DNA from: Cohnella algarum
GTDB taxonomy: Bacteria > Bacillota > Bacilli > Paenibacillales > Paenibacillaceae
Direction: 5' to 3'
Assembly: GCF_016937515.1 (NCBI RefSeq)
Contig: NZ_JAFHKM010000002.1
Location: 62,001 to 126,000 of the forward strand
DNA: 64,000 bases
Both the position numbers and the translations under genes were made by a program. The notes beneath the pieces are model-generated. The model saw only the letters and a program-made list of their open reading frames with translations. It did not search any database and was not told where the DNA came from. Shown piece by piece: positions 51,863 through 61,381 of the stretch (positions are counted from its first letter, which is position 1; each line of letters opens with the position of its first letter).

Positions 51863-52258
51863 TTCGGCTTCGCTCAACCGCCCTCGCGCCGTTTCGATCC
51901 AGCGCGGTTCGATATCCGCATCGCTGTCCAGCGGGTCGGAAAATTGGTCGAACGTCGCCCCGAGCGTTCTCGGCTGGGCTTCCGGATCCAACCCTTCATT
52001 ATAGACATGCTTCAGCACGTAAGGCTCCTCGAAGCGGATATCCGCCTTGATGTCGTCCGTTTCGCTGTCCAGGCTGCCTCTCGTGACGACGAAAGGCAAA
52101 CGGAGATAAACCTTTTTCGCTTCGTCCAGCGCGCAATCGAACGATCCGCGCCGGTAATCCCAGTTCCCGCCAAGCGAAAAGCCCTTTTCGCCGAGCGCCC
52201 GTCTGGCCGAAGCGAATTCCCGCTCCCGGCCGGTCAAGGACGAAGAGATGGCATACAT
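51845..52258 (-). CDS. YugN-like family protein
   Basis: This 137-aa soluble protein matches the YugN-like family of unknown function by ALGEKGFSLGGNWDYRRGSF, AKKVYLRLPFVVTRGSLDSE and EEPYVLKHVYNEGLD. The C-terminal tail ends ARGRLSEAEQLLRE and overlaps a 49-bp duplication. The ATG is preceded by AAGGGGATGTCCCT. It is followed on the minus strand by the palindrome array and htrA, with no clear operon link. Confidence 0.82.
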   Translation of the reverse strand: MYAISSSLTGREREFASARRALGEKGFSLGGNWDYRRGSFDCALDEAKKVYLRLPFVVTRGSLDSETDDIKADIRFEEPYVLKHVYNEGLDPEAQPRTLGATFDQFSDPLDSDADIEPRWIETARGRLSEAEQLLRE

Positions 52259-52370
52259 AGGGACATCCCCTTTTTATAGTATAGCCTATCCTCGTTCGTT
52301 CCGTTTTATCCCTTTTTGTGCCTTGGCCGGGATTGATTCTCTCCGCATCGCCCCGAGCCGGGTTCCGCCT

Positions 52371-53036
52371 TCATTGAGCCCAACCTTTGCGATGGGCGTA
52401 AATGGCCAGCTGGGTGCGATCCTCGACTTCGCATTTCATCAGCAGATTGCTGACATGGGTTTTGACCGTTTTGATGCTGATGTGCAGCTCGTCCGAGATC
52501 TCTTTGTTCGATTTTCCTTCGGCGATCAGCAGCAGCACTTCCCGCTCCCGTTCGGTCAGCCCTTCCCCGTCGCTCTCCACCGTTCGCTGCCTGAGTCCCC
52601 GGGTCAGCGCCTGGGACACTTCCCCGCTCATGACCGGCATGCTGCGGACCGCGCCTTGCATCGCATAGATCAGCTCGTCGGCGGAGACCGTTTTCAGCAC
52701 GTAGCTTACGGCTCCGGCTTCGATCGCTTCCACGACTTTGTCGTCTTCGAGAAAGCTGGTTAAAATAATGATCCTCAAAGAGGGAGCAAGCTCGAGAAGC
52801 CGGCGCGTCGCTTCGACTCCGTCCATTTGCGGCATCATCAGGTCCATAAGCACCAGCTCCGGCATGCGTCCGTCGCAGCCTCCCTTGGCGATCAAGCCGA
52901 CGGCTTCCGCGCCGCTTCCCGCCTCGCCGATCACCTCGAAACGGGAATCGAGCGAGAGGTAGGTTTTAAGGCCGGCACGGACCATCTCGTGATCGTCTAC
53001 GATGAGCACCGAATAGCTTTTCGTTTCCCCTGTCAT
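52371..53036 (-). CDS. liaR: LiaR-type response regulator (NarL family)
   Basis: This 221-aa regulator has a receiver domain (VLIVDDHEMVRAGLKTYLSL, Asp in LVLMDLMMPQMDGVEATRRL, Lys in YVLKTVSADEL) and a LuxR-type helix-turn-helix (LTEREREVLLLIAEGKSNKE, then ISDELHISIKTVKTHVSNLL). It overlaps the kinase gene by four bases. With liaF and liaS upstream in the same run it forms the cell-envelope stress system LiaFSR. Confidence 0.93.
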   Translation of the reverse strand: MTGETKSYSVLIVDDHEMVRAGLKTYLSLDSRFEVIGEAGSGAEAVGLIAKGGCDGRMPELVLMDLMMPQMDGVEATRRLLELAPSLRIIILTSFLEDDKVVEAIEAGAVSYVLKTVSADELIYAMQGAVRSMPVMSGEVSQALTRGLRQRTVESDGEGLTEREREVLLLIAEGKSNKEISDELHISIKTVKTHVSNLLMKCEVEDRTQLAIYAHRKGWAQ

Positions 53037-54088
53037 GTCGTTCCGTTCTCCTTTGTCTCTGTAGGCTCCGACGCCGACGTGTCAAAAATCGGAAACGAGA
53101 CGCGGACGCAAGTGCCGTAGCCGGCCTTCGTCACGATTTCCGCCTCTCCTCCGAGCTTTTGGGCGCGCTCCCGCATCGTGGACAACCCGTGCGCTCCCGT
53201 TCTCACTTGTTCGTGCCGGAACCCGGCCCCGTCGTCTTCGACCGAAAGCGTCACCTGGTTGCCGGTTTTTCCGAGCAGAAGACGGACCTCCTGCGCATCC
53301 GCGTGCTTGACCACGTTCGCCATCGCTTCCTGGACGATCAAAAAAAGCTGGTGCTCGATCGCCTCCGGCAAACGCTCGACAAGCTGCACATCCAAAACGC
53401 CCTGAAGGCGATTTTGCCGGCAGTAGTCGGGAAACCAGCGCGACAGCGCGTCGGACAGCGTCTTCCCTTGCAATTCGAGCGGGCGCAGCTGGGCGATCAG
53501 CCCCCTCATTTGCCGCTGGGCCATCGCGGACATGTCGATCAACTGGCCCATGACGGAGCTTGCTTGCTCCGGGTTTTTCTCCAGCAGCTTGGGCAGCGAG
53601 GAAGCGGACATGTGCAAGGCGAACAGCTGCTGGCTGACCGTGTCGTGCAGGTCCCTTGCCAATCTCCGCCGCTCTTCCTGGACCGCCGCCTCCGCCTGAG
53701 CGCCCTCTTCCCGGACCTGCTGCTCGCCCAGCCGCTGCAGCAGCTTCAGCCGATCCTCCAGCTTGCCGAGCATGACGTTGAATTCGCCGTAAGCTTCGGA
53801 GAACGCATCTCCCGAGAGATCCGGCAGGCGAACCTGCCAATTGCCGGCGGAAGCCTGCTTCATCGCGAGCTGCAGCTGATCGATCCGCCGCTGCACCCTC
53901 ATGCCGAGCATATAGGCGACGACGATCATCGCCGCGAGCAGCCCGGCCGCCCACCCGATCCATCGTTCGAAATCGGCCGCGCCCGCGCCGTTGCGGTTCA
54001 GCGTCAGGCAAACAAGCGCGAGCATCGCCGCTCCCGATACGACCGCGAACAATACCCATTCCCACTTGCTTCCGCGTCTCCATCGCAT
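53033..54088 (-). CDS. liaS: LiaS-type sensor histidine kinase
   Basis: This 351-aa kinase has two transmembrane helices (residues 10-30 and 42-62) with almost nothing between them, the short sensor loop of intramembrane-sensing kinases. A HAMP-like region, the HisKA_3 box RRLARDLHDTVSQQLFALHM and a HATPase domain (QEAMANVVKHADAQEV, VEDDGAGFRHEQ, GLSTMRERAQKLGGEAEI) follow. LiaF inhibits such kinases until the envelope is damaged. It starts six bases after liaF. Confidence 0.93.
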   Translation of the reverse strand: MRWRRGSKWEWVLFAVVSGAAMLALVCLTLNRNGAGAADFERWIGWAAGLLAAMIVVAYMLGMRVQRRIDQLQLAMKQASAGNWQVRLPDLSGDAFSEAYGEFNVMLGKLEDRLKLLQRLGEQQVREEGAQAEAAVQEERRRLARDLHDTVSQQLFALHMSASSLPKLLEKNPEQASSVMGQLIDMSAMAQRQMRGLIAQLRPLELQGKTLSDALSRWFPDYCRQNRLQGVLDVQLVERLPEAIEHQLFLIVQEAMANVVKHADAQEVRLLLGKTGNQVTLSVEDDGAGFRHEQVRTGAHGLSTMRERAQKLGGEAEIVTKAGYGTCVRVSFPIFDTSASEPTETKENGTT

Positions 54089-54094
54089 GTCCGC

Positions 54095-55117
54095 TCAGCC
54101 TACCTTCGAGACGCGAACATCGCCGATGAACGTGCTGACGACCAGCACGATTTGTTTGTCGTAATCTCCGAAACCGGGCGTCTCGACCGACATATGGTTA
54201 AAAAAGCCTTCGCGCTTCTGGTCGAGCAATTTAACGTCGCCGATCAAGCAGTTCGATTCGACCCTGACCGCGACGGACAAATCGTTCGGGACGAATATTT
54301 TAACGTCGCCGATGAACGTGGACACGTTGATTCTCGTTTCTCCGAACGGAATATGGGCTCGGGTCAAGTCGATTTTCGTGTCGCCGATAAACATCGAAAT
54401 ATTCATCGGCTTCAGCTCGAAATAGTCTTTTCCGATATGAAAATCCCCGATAAACCGGCTGTGATTTTGACCGAAGGGGCCTTGATTTCCGTGATGCCGG
54501 TGACCCTGGTAGGCATGGCCCTTCCACTTCGGGTCGGATCCCCACGGCTGCGAGGTTCCAAACTCGCCCGGATTGCGGCGTTCCTCCCGCGCTTCCGGAT
54601 TGTCGCGACCGCCAAGCTCCTTGTCGTCGAACCGATCGTATTCCGGAGGAGCCGGCGGAGGCCCCATCATCGGGCCCGGGGGCGCCGGCGGAGGCGTCAT
54701 GGGACCCGGAGCGGGCGGCGTCACCGGATTCCATGAGCCGGGATCGTCGCCGTGGCGATGCCGTTTTTTGGACTCGGATTTATTGCCGTTGAAAATAACG
54801 GAGATGCCGAACAAAATGAGCGCGACCGGACCGACGATGCGCACCATGTCGCCGAAATCCCAATCGAACCAATCCAGATTTTTCCCGAGGAAAAAGATCC
54901 CGAAAAAGATAATGATAAAATTCCACCAGTAGCCGCCGCCTTTCGCCTGCATCAGCAGGCCGTAAACGCCGACCAGAACGAGCAGCACCGGCCAGAATAC
55001 GCCGAACAGCTCGCCGATATCCGCATCCACGACTCCCGTCTGGTCCAGCAAAAAAACGAAACCGATCCCGACCAGGATGATTCCCCAAAATAGGCGTTGG
55101 ATCACCGATTGCTTCAT
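54095..55117 (-). CDS. liaF: LiaF-type membrane inhibitor of the cell-envelope stress kinase
   Basis: This 340-aa protein has four hydrophobic N-terminal segments (residues 1-110) and a Pro-rich linker of about 70 residues (PPPAPPGPMMGPPPAPPEYD and neighbours). A C-terminal DUF2154-type domain made of repeated beta turns completes it: SRFIGDFHIG, NISMFIGDTKIDL, VSTFIGDVKIFV, CLIGDVKLL and STFIGDVRVSKVG. The linker makes it longer than B. subtilis LiaF (about 240 aa). The ATG at 55117 follows GGAGGTAGACGGA. It heads the liaF-liaS-liaR operon. Confidence 0.9.
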   Translation of the reverse strand: MKQSVIQRLFWGIILVGIGFVFLLDQTGVVDADIGELFGVFWPVLLVLVGVYGLLMQAKGGGYWWNFIIIFFGIFFLGKNLDWFDWDFGDMVRIVGPVALILFGISVIFNGNKSESKKRHRHGDDPGSWNPVTPPAPGPMTPPPAPPGPMMGPPPAPPEYDRFDDKELGGRDNPEAREERRNPGEFGTSQPWGSDPKWKGHAYQGHRHHGNQGPFGQNHSRFIGDFHIGKDYFELKPMNISMFIGDTKIDLTRAHIPFGETRINVSTFIGDVKIFVPNDLSVAVRVESNCLIGDVKLLDQKREGFFNHMSVETPGFGDYDKQIVLVVSTFIGDVRVSKVG

Positions 55118-55280
55118 TCCGTCTACCTCCATAGGCCTTTATCTGAAACGTCTCTTCTCCGTTCTCGCTATTTTATTATAGCGTCGGTGCCTCGCCTCCA
55201 TAAGCTGCGCGGGTCGGAAATCGGACTCGGTCTCGGGACGGAGACAGCCCGCACCCGAAGGCAACGCCGGGACGCTGCGA

Positions 55281-55333
55281 AAAATGAAAACGGCAGCGAA
55301 GACCCGCCGTATCCGGAAGGTCTTCCGCTGCCG
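55281..55333 (-). terminator. Terminator of the ECF sigma gene
   Basis: On the minus strand, CGGCAGCGGAAGACC and GGTCTTCGCTGCCG form a long stem followed by TTTTCATTTTT. It is located 19 bp after the stop. Confidence 0.88.
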
Positions 55334-55351
55334 AATGAAGAATAAGAGCGA

Positions 55352-55909
55352 TCAATTGCCGCGATCCGGCCCATGAGGAGTCGTGTATGTACTTCCGGGC
55401 TGTTCCCTGTCCTGGGCTTTGACTTTCGCTTTCCCGCGATGGATTCGGGCTTTGACGGTGCCGACGGGCACGTCCAGGGCCGCCGCGATCTCGTCGTCCT
55501 TGAAGCCGTAATAAAATTTGTAAAGAAGCAGCGTGCGCGTTGCGGGATCCAGCCGTCCCAACACGTCGGAAAGCTCCGCAAGCAATTCCGGACCGTTGTC
55601 GGAACGAGCGGCGGGCTCGTACTCCTCATAGCTGTCGGCCAGCCGTTCCGATCTTCGCGCCCGGTTGGCGTTGGACGCCAAATTCGAGGCGATCGTTTTC
55701 GCCCATGGAATGATCTTGCCGCTCTCCCGCAGAGTGTCAAGCTTTTCCAAAATTCGAACCCACGCTTCCTGGACGACGTCTCCCGCATCGTTCTTGTCGT
55801 ACAGGCGGCTTCGAGCGGTTTTAAGCATTTGACGATACAGCTCCGCAAGCATTTCTTCTTCCATCCCGGCCTTGCCCGGCAATGATGAATCTCGCAGGAA
55901 GTTCGTCAT
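55352..55909 (-). CDS. ECF-type RNA polymerase sigma factor
   Basis: This 185-aa sigma-70 family factor has only regions 2 and 4. Region 2 reads RLYDKNDAGDVVQEAWVRIL with WAKTIASNLASNANRARR. Region 4 has LDPATRTLLLYKFYYGFKDD and EIAAALDVPVGTVKARIHRG. A glutamine- and proline-rich tail of about 20 residues follows. The ATG overlaps no other gene. No anti-sigma factor lies downstream, where a terminator follows immediately; the 3D-domain gene upstream is separated by 114 bp. Regulon and control are unknown. Confidence 0.9.
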   Translation of the reverse strand: MTNFLRDSSLPGKAGMEEEMLAELYRQMLKTARSRLYDKNDAGDVVQEAWVRILEKLDTLRESGKIIPWAKTIASNLASNANRARRSERLADSYEEYEPAARSDNGPELLAELSDVLGRLDPATRTLLLYKFYYGFKDDEIAAALDVPVGTVKARIHRGKAKVKAQDREQPGSTYTTPHGPDRGN

Positions 55910-56023
55910 ATCGAGCGGTCACTCCTTGAGAGAATACGTCGTTTCCACTTATCCCCATTGTATCACATTCGCGTCCCGAGGAGAATATTTTACATGTTGC
56001 GACGACCCAAAAAACGACAATTT

Positions 56024-56695
56024 TCATCCGTTGACCGGAACGGCTCCCCGAATGCCGCCCCGTTTCGAACGGTCGGACCCGACGGCTTCCGCCCAGGCAT
56101 CCAGCATCGCTTCCGTCACTTTGCCGCCGCCTCTGGCAATCACCTGAACGTCCACCGTCCGCTTGCCCCACTCCCGATAAACCTGGCGGGTCGACGGAAA
56201 GTAAAGATCGATTTTGTAGCCTTTGATGCGGGAACCGGTATCGGCGACGACTCCGTATCCGTAACCGGGAATATATAGAAGCGTTCCGAGCGGAAACAGC
56301 TTCGGGTCGGCGGCGATGGTGGACACGCTTCCCCTGCGGACTTTCACGCCGGAAAACGTAATGCCGTATTGCGGATGGCCGGGACGTTTTCCCGTCGACT
56401 CCTCGCCTGCCGTATATCCGGTCGCGATTACCCGTATCGTCGTCGGTCCGGCCCCCGCGGAGGCCGGACGCACGGCGTCGGGCTTCGGCTCCCGCCTTCC
56501 GGCATCGCCGGACGACGCGGGGAGCGGCGTTGCAAGCGCCGGTTCGTGGCGCTCCGCGGACGGCAAGCGGTCCGCAACTTTTCCCGCGGCTTGCCGGAAG
56601 GAAACGCCGGAATAGGCGAGCAGGACGAAACAGATCGCCAAGGCGGCCCCATTGCGGGCCCAACGTTTGATGAAAACAAAAAAGCTTGCTGGCAT
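56024..56695 (-). CDS. 3D-domain (RpfB/MltA-like) cell-wall protein with signal anchor
   Basis: This 223-aa protein has an N-terminal membrane segment ([18 protein letters not shown]) and then a disordered Ala/Pro-rich linker. A C-terminal 3D domain has [58 protein letters not shown] and RTVDVQVI. The three Asp residues that name the domain are present. Such proteins are peptidoglycan lytic enzymes or their relatives. ATG at 56695 is preceded by AGAGGTGTGAGCCGA; the longer start at 56737 has no ribosome site. Confidence 0.9.
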   Translation of the reverse strand: MPASFFVFIKRWARNGAALAICFVLLAYSGVSFRQAAGKVADRLPSAERHEPALATPLPASSGDAGRREPKPDAVRPASAGAGPTTIRVIATGYTAGEESTGKRPGHPQYGITFSGVKVRRGSVSTIAADPKLFPLGTLLYIPGYGYGVVADTGSRIKGYKIDLYFPSTRQVYREWGKRTVDVQVIARGGGKVTEAMLDAWAEAVGSDRSKRGGIRGAVPVNG

Positions 56696-56780
56696 TCGGC
56701 TCACACCTCTAAGGGGTAGACTGCCCAATGCCGGCAAGCGTTATGCGATGATCCTCGCGCCGGGATCCCAAAAGCGCCGT

Positions 56781-58721
56781 CTAGTCGATCCGCTTGGCAG
56801 CGATCTCCCCGGCCGCGCGCGCGATAAAGTCCGCAACCGGCTGCGCCCCGAGGTCGCCTTCCCCGCGGCGCCGCACCGATACCGAGCCGCTGTCGGCCTC
56901 GCTTTGGCCGACGATCAGCATGTACGGCACTTTCTCCAATTGGCCCTCGCGGATTTTATAGCCAAGCTTCTCGTTGCGCAAGTCGGTTTCGGCCCGAATT
57001 CCGGCTTCCTGCAGCTTCTCCGCGGTTTCCCGGGCGTAATCGTTGAACGCCTGGCTGACCGGGATGATTTTGGCCTGAACCGGCGACAGCCAGAGCGGCA
57101 GCGCGCCGACGAAATTTTCCAGCAAAAAGGCGGTCATGCGCTCCATCGTGCTGATAATGCCGCGGTGAATGACGACCGGGCGGTGCTTTTTGCCGTCTTC
57201 GCCGACGTATTCGAGCTGGAAGCGCTCCGGCAGCAGCACGTCGATTTGCGCGGTCGACAGCGTTTCTTCCTTGCCGGTCGCGGTTTTGATCTGCACGTCC
57301 AGCTTCGGTCCGTAGAAGGCCGCTTCCCCTTCCGCCTCGAAAAACGGCAGGTTCATCTCTTCCACGACTTCGCGAAGCATGCGCTGCGTCGTTTCCCACA
57401 TCTCGTCGTCCGGCCAGTATTTCTCGGTGTCCTTCGGATCGCGGTACGACAGGCGGAACCGGTAATCCTTGATGCCGAAATCCTCGTAAACGCGCTTGAT
57501 CAGGTCGACGACGCGAGCGAACTCGTCCTTGATCTGATCCATGCGGCAAAAAATGTGAGCGTCGTTCAGTGTCATCGCGCGCACGCGGTGCAAACCCGTC
57601 AGCGCTCCCGACATCTCGTAGCGATGCATCGTCCCGAGCTCGGCGATCCGGATCGGAAGGTCGCGGTAGCTGCGCATGTCGCTCTTGTACACCATCATAT
57701 GGTGCGGACAGTTCATCGGCCGAAGCACCAGCTCCTCGTTGTCCAGCTCCATCGGCGGGAACATGTCCTCCTGGTAGTGGCCCCAGTGGCCCGACGTTTT
57801 GTACAGCTCCACGTTGGCCAGCACCGGCGTATAAACGTGCTGGTAGCCAAGCTTTTCTTCCAGATCGACGATGTAGCGCTCCAGCGTTCTCCGCACCTTG
57901 GCTCCGTTTGGCAGCCACAAGGGCAGGCCCTGCCCGACTTGCGGGGAAAACGCGAACATTTTCAATTCCTTGCCGAGTTTGCGGTGATCCCGCTTTTTCG
58001 CTTCTTCCAGGAAGTGCAAATGCTCATCCAGTTGGCTTTTCTTGGCGAAAGCCGTTCCGTAAATCCGCTGCAGCATCTTGTTTTTGCTGTCGCCGCGCCA
58101 GTAGGCGCCGGCCACGCTGAGCAGCTTGAACGACTTGATGCGTCCTGTCGACGGCAGGTGAGGCCCGCGGCAAAGGTCGAAAAATTCGCCCTGATCGTAA
58201 ATCGTAATGACCGAATCGGCCGGCAATCCCTCGATCAGCTCCAGCTTGAGCGGATCTTCGAGCTCCTTGTAGATCGCGACCGCTTCGTCGCGCGACACGA
58301 CGCGGCGGACGATCGGCAAATCTTCCTTGACGATCTTTTCCATTTCGCGCTCGATCTTTTCGAGATCCTCGGGCGTGATCGATTGGTCCATGTCGATATC
58401 GTAATAAAAGCCGTCCTCGATGACCGGGCCGATGCCCAGCTTCACGGCTTTATTGCCGTAGAGGCGCTTGATCGCCTGGGCCATCAGATGCGCCGTGCTG
58501 TGGCGCATCACCTCGACGCCGTCCGCGGAGTCGAGCGTCACGATTTCGATCGTCGCCTGATCTTCCAATTGCGTCTTGAGATCGACGGTTTTTCCGTTGA
58601 TTTTGCCGGCGGCGGCATTTTTTCGAAGTCCCGCGCTGATCGAGGCGGCAACGTCGTCGATCGTCGATCCTTCCGCGTATTCCCGGACGGCGCCGTCCGG
58701 CAGCTTGATTTGTACAGCCAT
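56781..58721 (-). CDS. thrS: Threonyl-tRNA synthetase
   Basis: This class II aminoacyl-tRNA synthetase is 646 aa. It has an N-terminal TGS domain ([20 protein letters not shown]) and the editing domain with [10 protein letters not shown] and the [10 protein letters not shown] zinc/His region. Catalytic motif 2 lies near [20 protein letters not shown], and [10 protein letters not shown] is followed by motif 3 and the anticodon-binding domain ([20 protein letters not shown]). The length is typical. Expression is controlled by the T-box leader directly upstream. Confidence 0.97.
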   Translation of the reverse strand: MAVQIKLPDGAVREYAEGSTIDDVAASISAGLRKNAAAGKINGKTVDLKTQLEDQATIEIVTLDSADGVEVMRHSTAHLMAQAIKRLYGNKAVKLGIGPVIEDGFYYDIDMDQSITPEDLEKIEREMEKIVKEDLPIVRRVVSRDEAVAIYKELEDPLKLELIEGLPADSVITIYDQGEFFDLCRGPHLPSTGRIKSFKLLSVAGAYWRGDSKNKMLQRIYGTAFAKKSQLDEHLHFLEEAKKRDHRKLGKELKMFAFSPQVGQGLPLWLPNGAKVRRTLERYIVDLEEKLGYQHVYTPVLANVELYKTSGHWGHYQEDMFPPMELDNEELVLRPMNCPHHMMVYKSDMRSYRDLPIRIAELGTMHRYEMSGALTGLHRVRAMTLNDAHIFCRMDQIKDEFARVVDLIKRVYEDFGIKDYRFRLSYRDPKDTEKYWPDDEMWETTQRMLREVVEEMNLPFFEAEGEAAFYGPKLDVQIKTATGKEETLSTAQIDVLLPERFQLEYVGEDGKKHRPVVIHRGIISTMERMTAFLLENFVGALPLWLSPVQAKIIPVSQAFNDYARETAEKLQEAGIRAETDLRNEKLGYKIREGQLEKVPYMLIVGQSEADSGSVSVRRRGEGDLGAQPVADFIARAAGEIAAKRID

Positions 58722-58785
58722 AAAACGTGTCCTCCTTCAAATTTGACACCTTGACGCGCCTTATCCCCGAGAAAGGGCCGCAAAC

Positions 58786-59085
58786 GACAAAAAGCGCCCG
58801 TCCCGATAGGGACGAGCGCGTTGTCAGCTCGTGGTTCCACCCTTGTTCAACCGATGCCGTCCGCAGGGGAAGCTTCGGTTCTCAGGCATGATTAACGGTC
58901 ATGACCCGGCAGCGCATACTTGCCGTCGTTACGTGTTCCGCGCTGCGGCTCGAAAGGGGTCGATGTCAGCCGGTTGCGGAAGGAACTTTCAGCCATCGGT
59001 TCCTCTCTCTGGGCCGTCCGTTTCGGACATCGGTGTCTTTCTCATCGCCGATATGATGTGGCTTGCGAATCGCGCAAGGCTGTTG
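58786..59085 (-). promoter_or_regulatory. T-box riboswitch leader of thrS
   Basis: On the minus strand, the leader contains the conserved T-box sequence GGGTGGAACCAC (58831-58843). It is followed by a terminator hairpin GCGCTCGTCCC / GGGACGGGCGC (58794-58819) and TTTTT. Upstream is a stem-I-like region with AGAGAG and GGCTGAAA (near 59000). Binding of uncharged tRNA-Thr should favour the antiterminator. The specifier codon could not be placed with confidence. Confidence 0.92.
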
Positions 59086-59091
59086 AACGGA

Positions 59092-59121
59092 ATTATACAA
59101 CCGGCAAGCCTTCCGCGTCAA
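59092..59121 (-). promoter_or_regulatory. Sigma-A promoter of the thrS leader
   Basis: On the minus strand, -35 TTGACG (59116-59121) and -10 TATAAT (59092-59097) are separated by 18 bp. The -35 overlaps the last codons of the YtxC-like gene. Confidence 0.75.
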
Positions 59122-59987
59122 GTGAGATGTTCCGGGCACAAGGCGGCCCGTTCGCCGAATATGCCCATCAGCGTCCGGATGACCTGCGCTTCCGGGTCGT
59201 CGGTATGAATGTAAAGCCGCCGGGGAGAAGCGGCGAGCAGACGGCTGACCAGCATGCTCTCCTCCTCGTCCCCGTCGCCCGATTCCGCGAGGTCGCTTCC
59301 TTCCGCGCCATTTCCCTCCGCGTCCCTCTCCAGGGGCCGCAAGCGATCGTCAAGCAGCTTGAAGGCATGTCCTCCGCCATGAAGAACGTGAACTTCGGCC
59401 ATCTTTACCTCCTGCCATTCCACCATCGTTTGCAGAAGCGACACGAACTCCTGGTATTGCCTTTCCATGAGCCGATCTTCCAGCGCCGTCTCGGCCGCTT
59501 CCTTCACCTCCTCCCGGTACTCGCGAAGACGGAAGCGAATAAATCCGTCCAAATTCAAATAGTCATTTTCCTTCAAATAGGCGGCGTAATGCTGACCCAG
59601 CCTGCGAATTCGGCGTTCCCGCCCTCTCCCGTTCTCCCGGACGTCCGGTTCCGGCTCGCCATCCAGCAGCGCGATCGTTTCGGCCACGATCAAGTCGATT
59701 TCGAAACCATTGCGCAAACCTTGGCCCGTTTCCAAAAAGCGCCGAAGCATTTTCAATTCCCGTTCTTCCACCGTGTACTCCGCCAAAACCTGACCTGTTC
59801 GGGAGCAAAACTCGTCCCGCCCCTGCCCGATCTTCAAGCAGCAGCGGATATTTCCGCCCTCTTCGACCGCCCACGGCCCTTCCCCGTCATTTCCGCTCAA
59901 TCCGGCAAAAGAGCGGTTCAACATCGTCGCCAGTTCGTGCGAAGCCGATTTGCCTGCCGCAATCGTCCAGCTGTCCATTCTCATCAT
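59118..59987 (-). CDS. ytxC: YtxC-like putative sporulation protein
   Basis: This protein of about 289 aa is of the YtxC family, found in spore formers and of unknown biochemistry. Recognisable parts are YLKENDYLNLDGFIRFRLRE, LEDRLMERQYQEFVSLLQTM and LLAASPRRLYIHTDDPEAQV with LMGIFGERAALCPEHL. The ATG at 59987 follows GGGAGGCGGAG; a longer frame to 60083 reads into the intergenic region. The association with thrS is the same as in Bacillus. The final codons overlap the -35 box of the thrS leader. Confidence 0.82.
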   Translation of the reverse strand: MMRMDSWTIAAGKSASHELATMLNRSFAGLSGNDGEGPWAVEEGGNIRCCLKIGQGRDEFCSRTGQVLAEYTVEERELKMLRRFLETGQGLRNGFEIDLIVAETIALLDGEPEPDVRENGRGRERRIRRLGQHYAAYLKENDYLNLDGFIRFRLREYREEVKEAAETALEDRLMERQYQEFVSLLQTMVEWQEVKMAEVHVLHGGGHAFKLLDDRLRPLERDAEGNGAEGSDLAESGDGDEEESMLVSRLLAASPRRLYIHTDDPEAQVIRTLMGIFGERAALCPEHLT

Positions 59988-60128
59988 CTCCGCCTCCCGC
60001 GATCCCATTATCCTAACTATATGGTGGCCGAATTGGGGATATACGATCGGCGATCGGGTATGGTATATTTTATAAAATGACAACGCGAATGGAATTTTGT
60101 TGGGTTCGACAAAACGTGAGGTATCGAA

Positions 60129-61226
60129 ATGATCGGTTCGGAAGAATTGAAAAATTATCGCGCCAAATGGAACCGTCGGCTGCTTAATTGCCTATGGTTC
60201 CTTTTTGCGATGGCCGTCGCGATCGAGCTGTTTTATCTGATCGCCCAACCGGACGGCGGGATGACGCCATCGTCAATGGCCCGGCATCTCCGATACGGTT
60301 CGCTGAATTTGGCAGCCGTCTTCGCAGCCGAAGCGGCCGTTCGTTTTTTTCCCAAGATTCATGAATACGTTATCGTAGCCGTTTCCGCAACTTTGGCCGT
60401 AAGCGTCGCGGTGCTGCACGTCGACGCCCAATTTTTGCTTCTTGCCCTTTTCTTCCCGGTGTTGGTCAGCGTTTTTTACTTTCGAGTCGGCCTGTCGCTT
60501 TTCGGTTTCGGCCTTGCGGTAGGCTCTTTCATTGCTCTGGCCTGTATCCATCCCGAAATCCAAAAGTCCGTCACGTTGGATGAAATCATCGGAATTTCGG
60601 CCATTCTCTGCATATACAGCGCCGTCGGCATCGGCGTGCTGCTGCGCGGCCGCGATCTGTACCGCAAACTCGCCAAAGCTTACGATGCCCAGCAGCAGCT
60701 GCTCGTCCGTTCGATCGTCATGGACAAGCGCGCCAAAACCGACGCCCTGACCGACACTTACAATCACGGGGCGTTCCAGGAGTATTTCTCCAGGCTGACC
60801 GAACAAAGCGACTCGGGAAATTTGCGTCTTCACTTGGCGCTAGTGGACATCGACAATTTCAAGCAAGTGAACGATACGTTCGGCCACAGCGCCGGCGACG
60901 ACGTGCTTCGAGCGATTTCCGGCACGGTCAAATCCTTGATCGGCCCCAACGATATCGCGGCCCGTTACGGCGGAGAGGAGCTGGCCGTGCTCATCACCGA
61001 GCGGTCCATTCTGGAAGCGTACGAGCTGATGGAGAACATCCGGGGCGCGGCGGCCGAAATGAAGCATCCGGAGTTGAACGGCCAAGCGGCGACCGTAAGC
61101 ATCGGCATCGCTTCCCATGCTGCCGGGATGAGCAAGGAGGCTTTTTTCCGCAAAGCGGACGAAGCCTTGTACGAAGCGAAGCGATCGGGAAAAAACCGGA
61201 CGGTGATGGCGAAAGCCAGAACGTGA
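60129..61226 (+). CDS. Membrane diguanylate cyclase (GGDEF domain)
   Basis: This enzyme probably makes cyclic di-GMP. The 365-aa protein has five or six transmembrane helices in residues 20-175 and a short coiled linker. A GGDEF domain follows: TDALTDTYNHGAFQEYFSRL, LALVDIDNFKQVNDTFGHSA, the active-site RYGGEELAVLI (GGEEL variant, catalytically competent) and FRKADEALYEAKRSGKNRT. An inhibitory RxxD site is not obvious. It is alone on the plus strand among leftward genes, facing the terminator of mqnC. Confidence 0.94.
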   Translation: MIGSEELKNYRAKWNRRLLNCLWFLFAMAVAIELFYLIAQPDGGMTPSSMARHLRYGSLNLAAVFAAEAAVRFFPKIHEYVIVAVSATLAVSVAVLHVDAQFLLLALFFPVLVSVFYFRVGLSLFGFGLAVGSFIALACIHPEIQKSVTLDEIIGISAILCIYSAVGIGVLLRGRDLYRKLAKAYDAQQQLLVRSIVMDKRAKTDALTDTYNHGAFQEYFSRLTEQSDSGNLRLHLALVDIDNFKQVNDTFGHSAGDDVLRAISGTVKSLIGPNDIAARYGGEELAVLITERSILEAYELMENIRGAAAEMKHPELNGQAATVSIGIASHAAGMSKEAFFRKADEALYEAKRSGKNRTVMAKART

Positions 61227-61318
61227 GGGAACGGATAAAATCCAGCGAAGGCTATCGGCGTTTGCACGGGGAGAGCACCGGATAGCGGGACCGCTTGATC
61301 CTGCACCTTGGAAACAGC

Positions 61319-61361
61319 AAAAAAGCCTTCCCAGCCGGCTGATTCGCAGGGACGGGAAGGC
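61319..61361. terminator. Terminator shared by mqnC and the GGDEF gene region
   Basis: GCCTTCCC (61325-61332) and GGGAAGGC (61354-61361) form a stem, with TTTTTT after it on the minus strand. It lies 21 bp after the mqnC stop. Confidence 0.8.
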
Positions 61362-61381
61362 TTCGCTCAAGCCGAGGGAAT

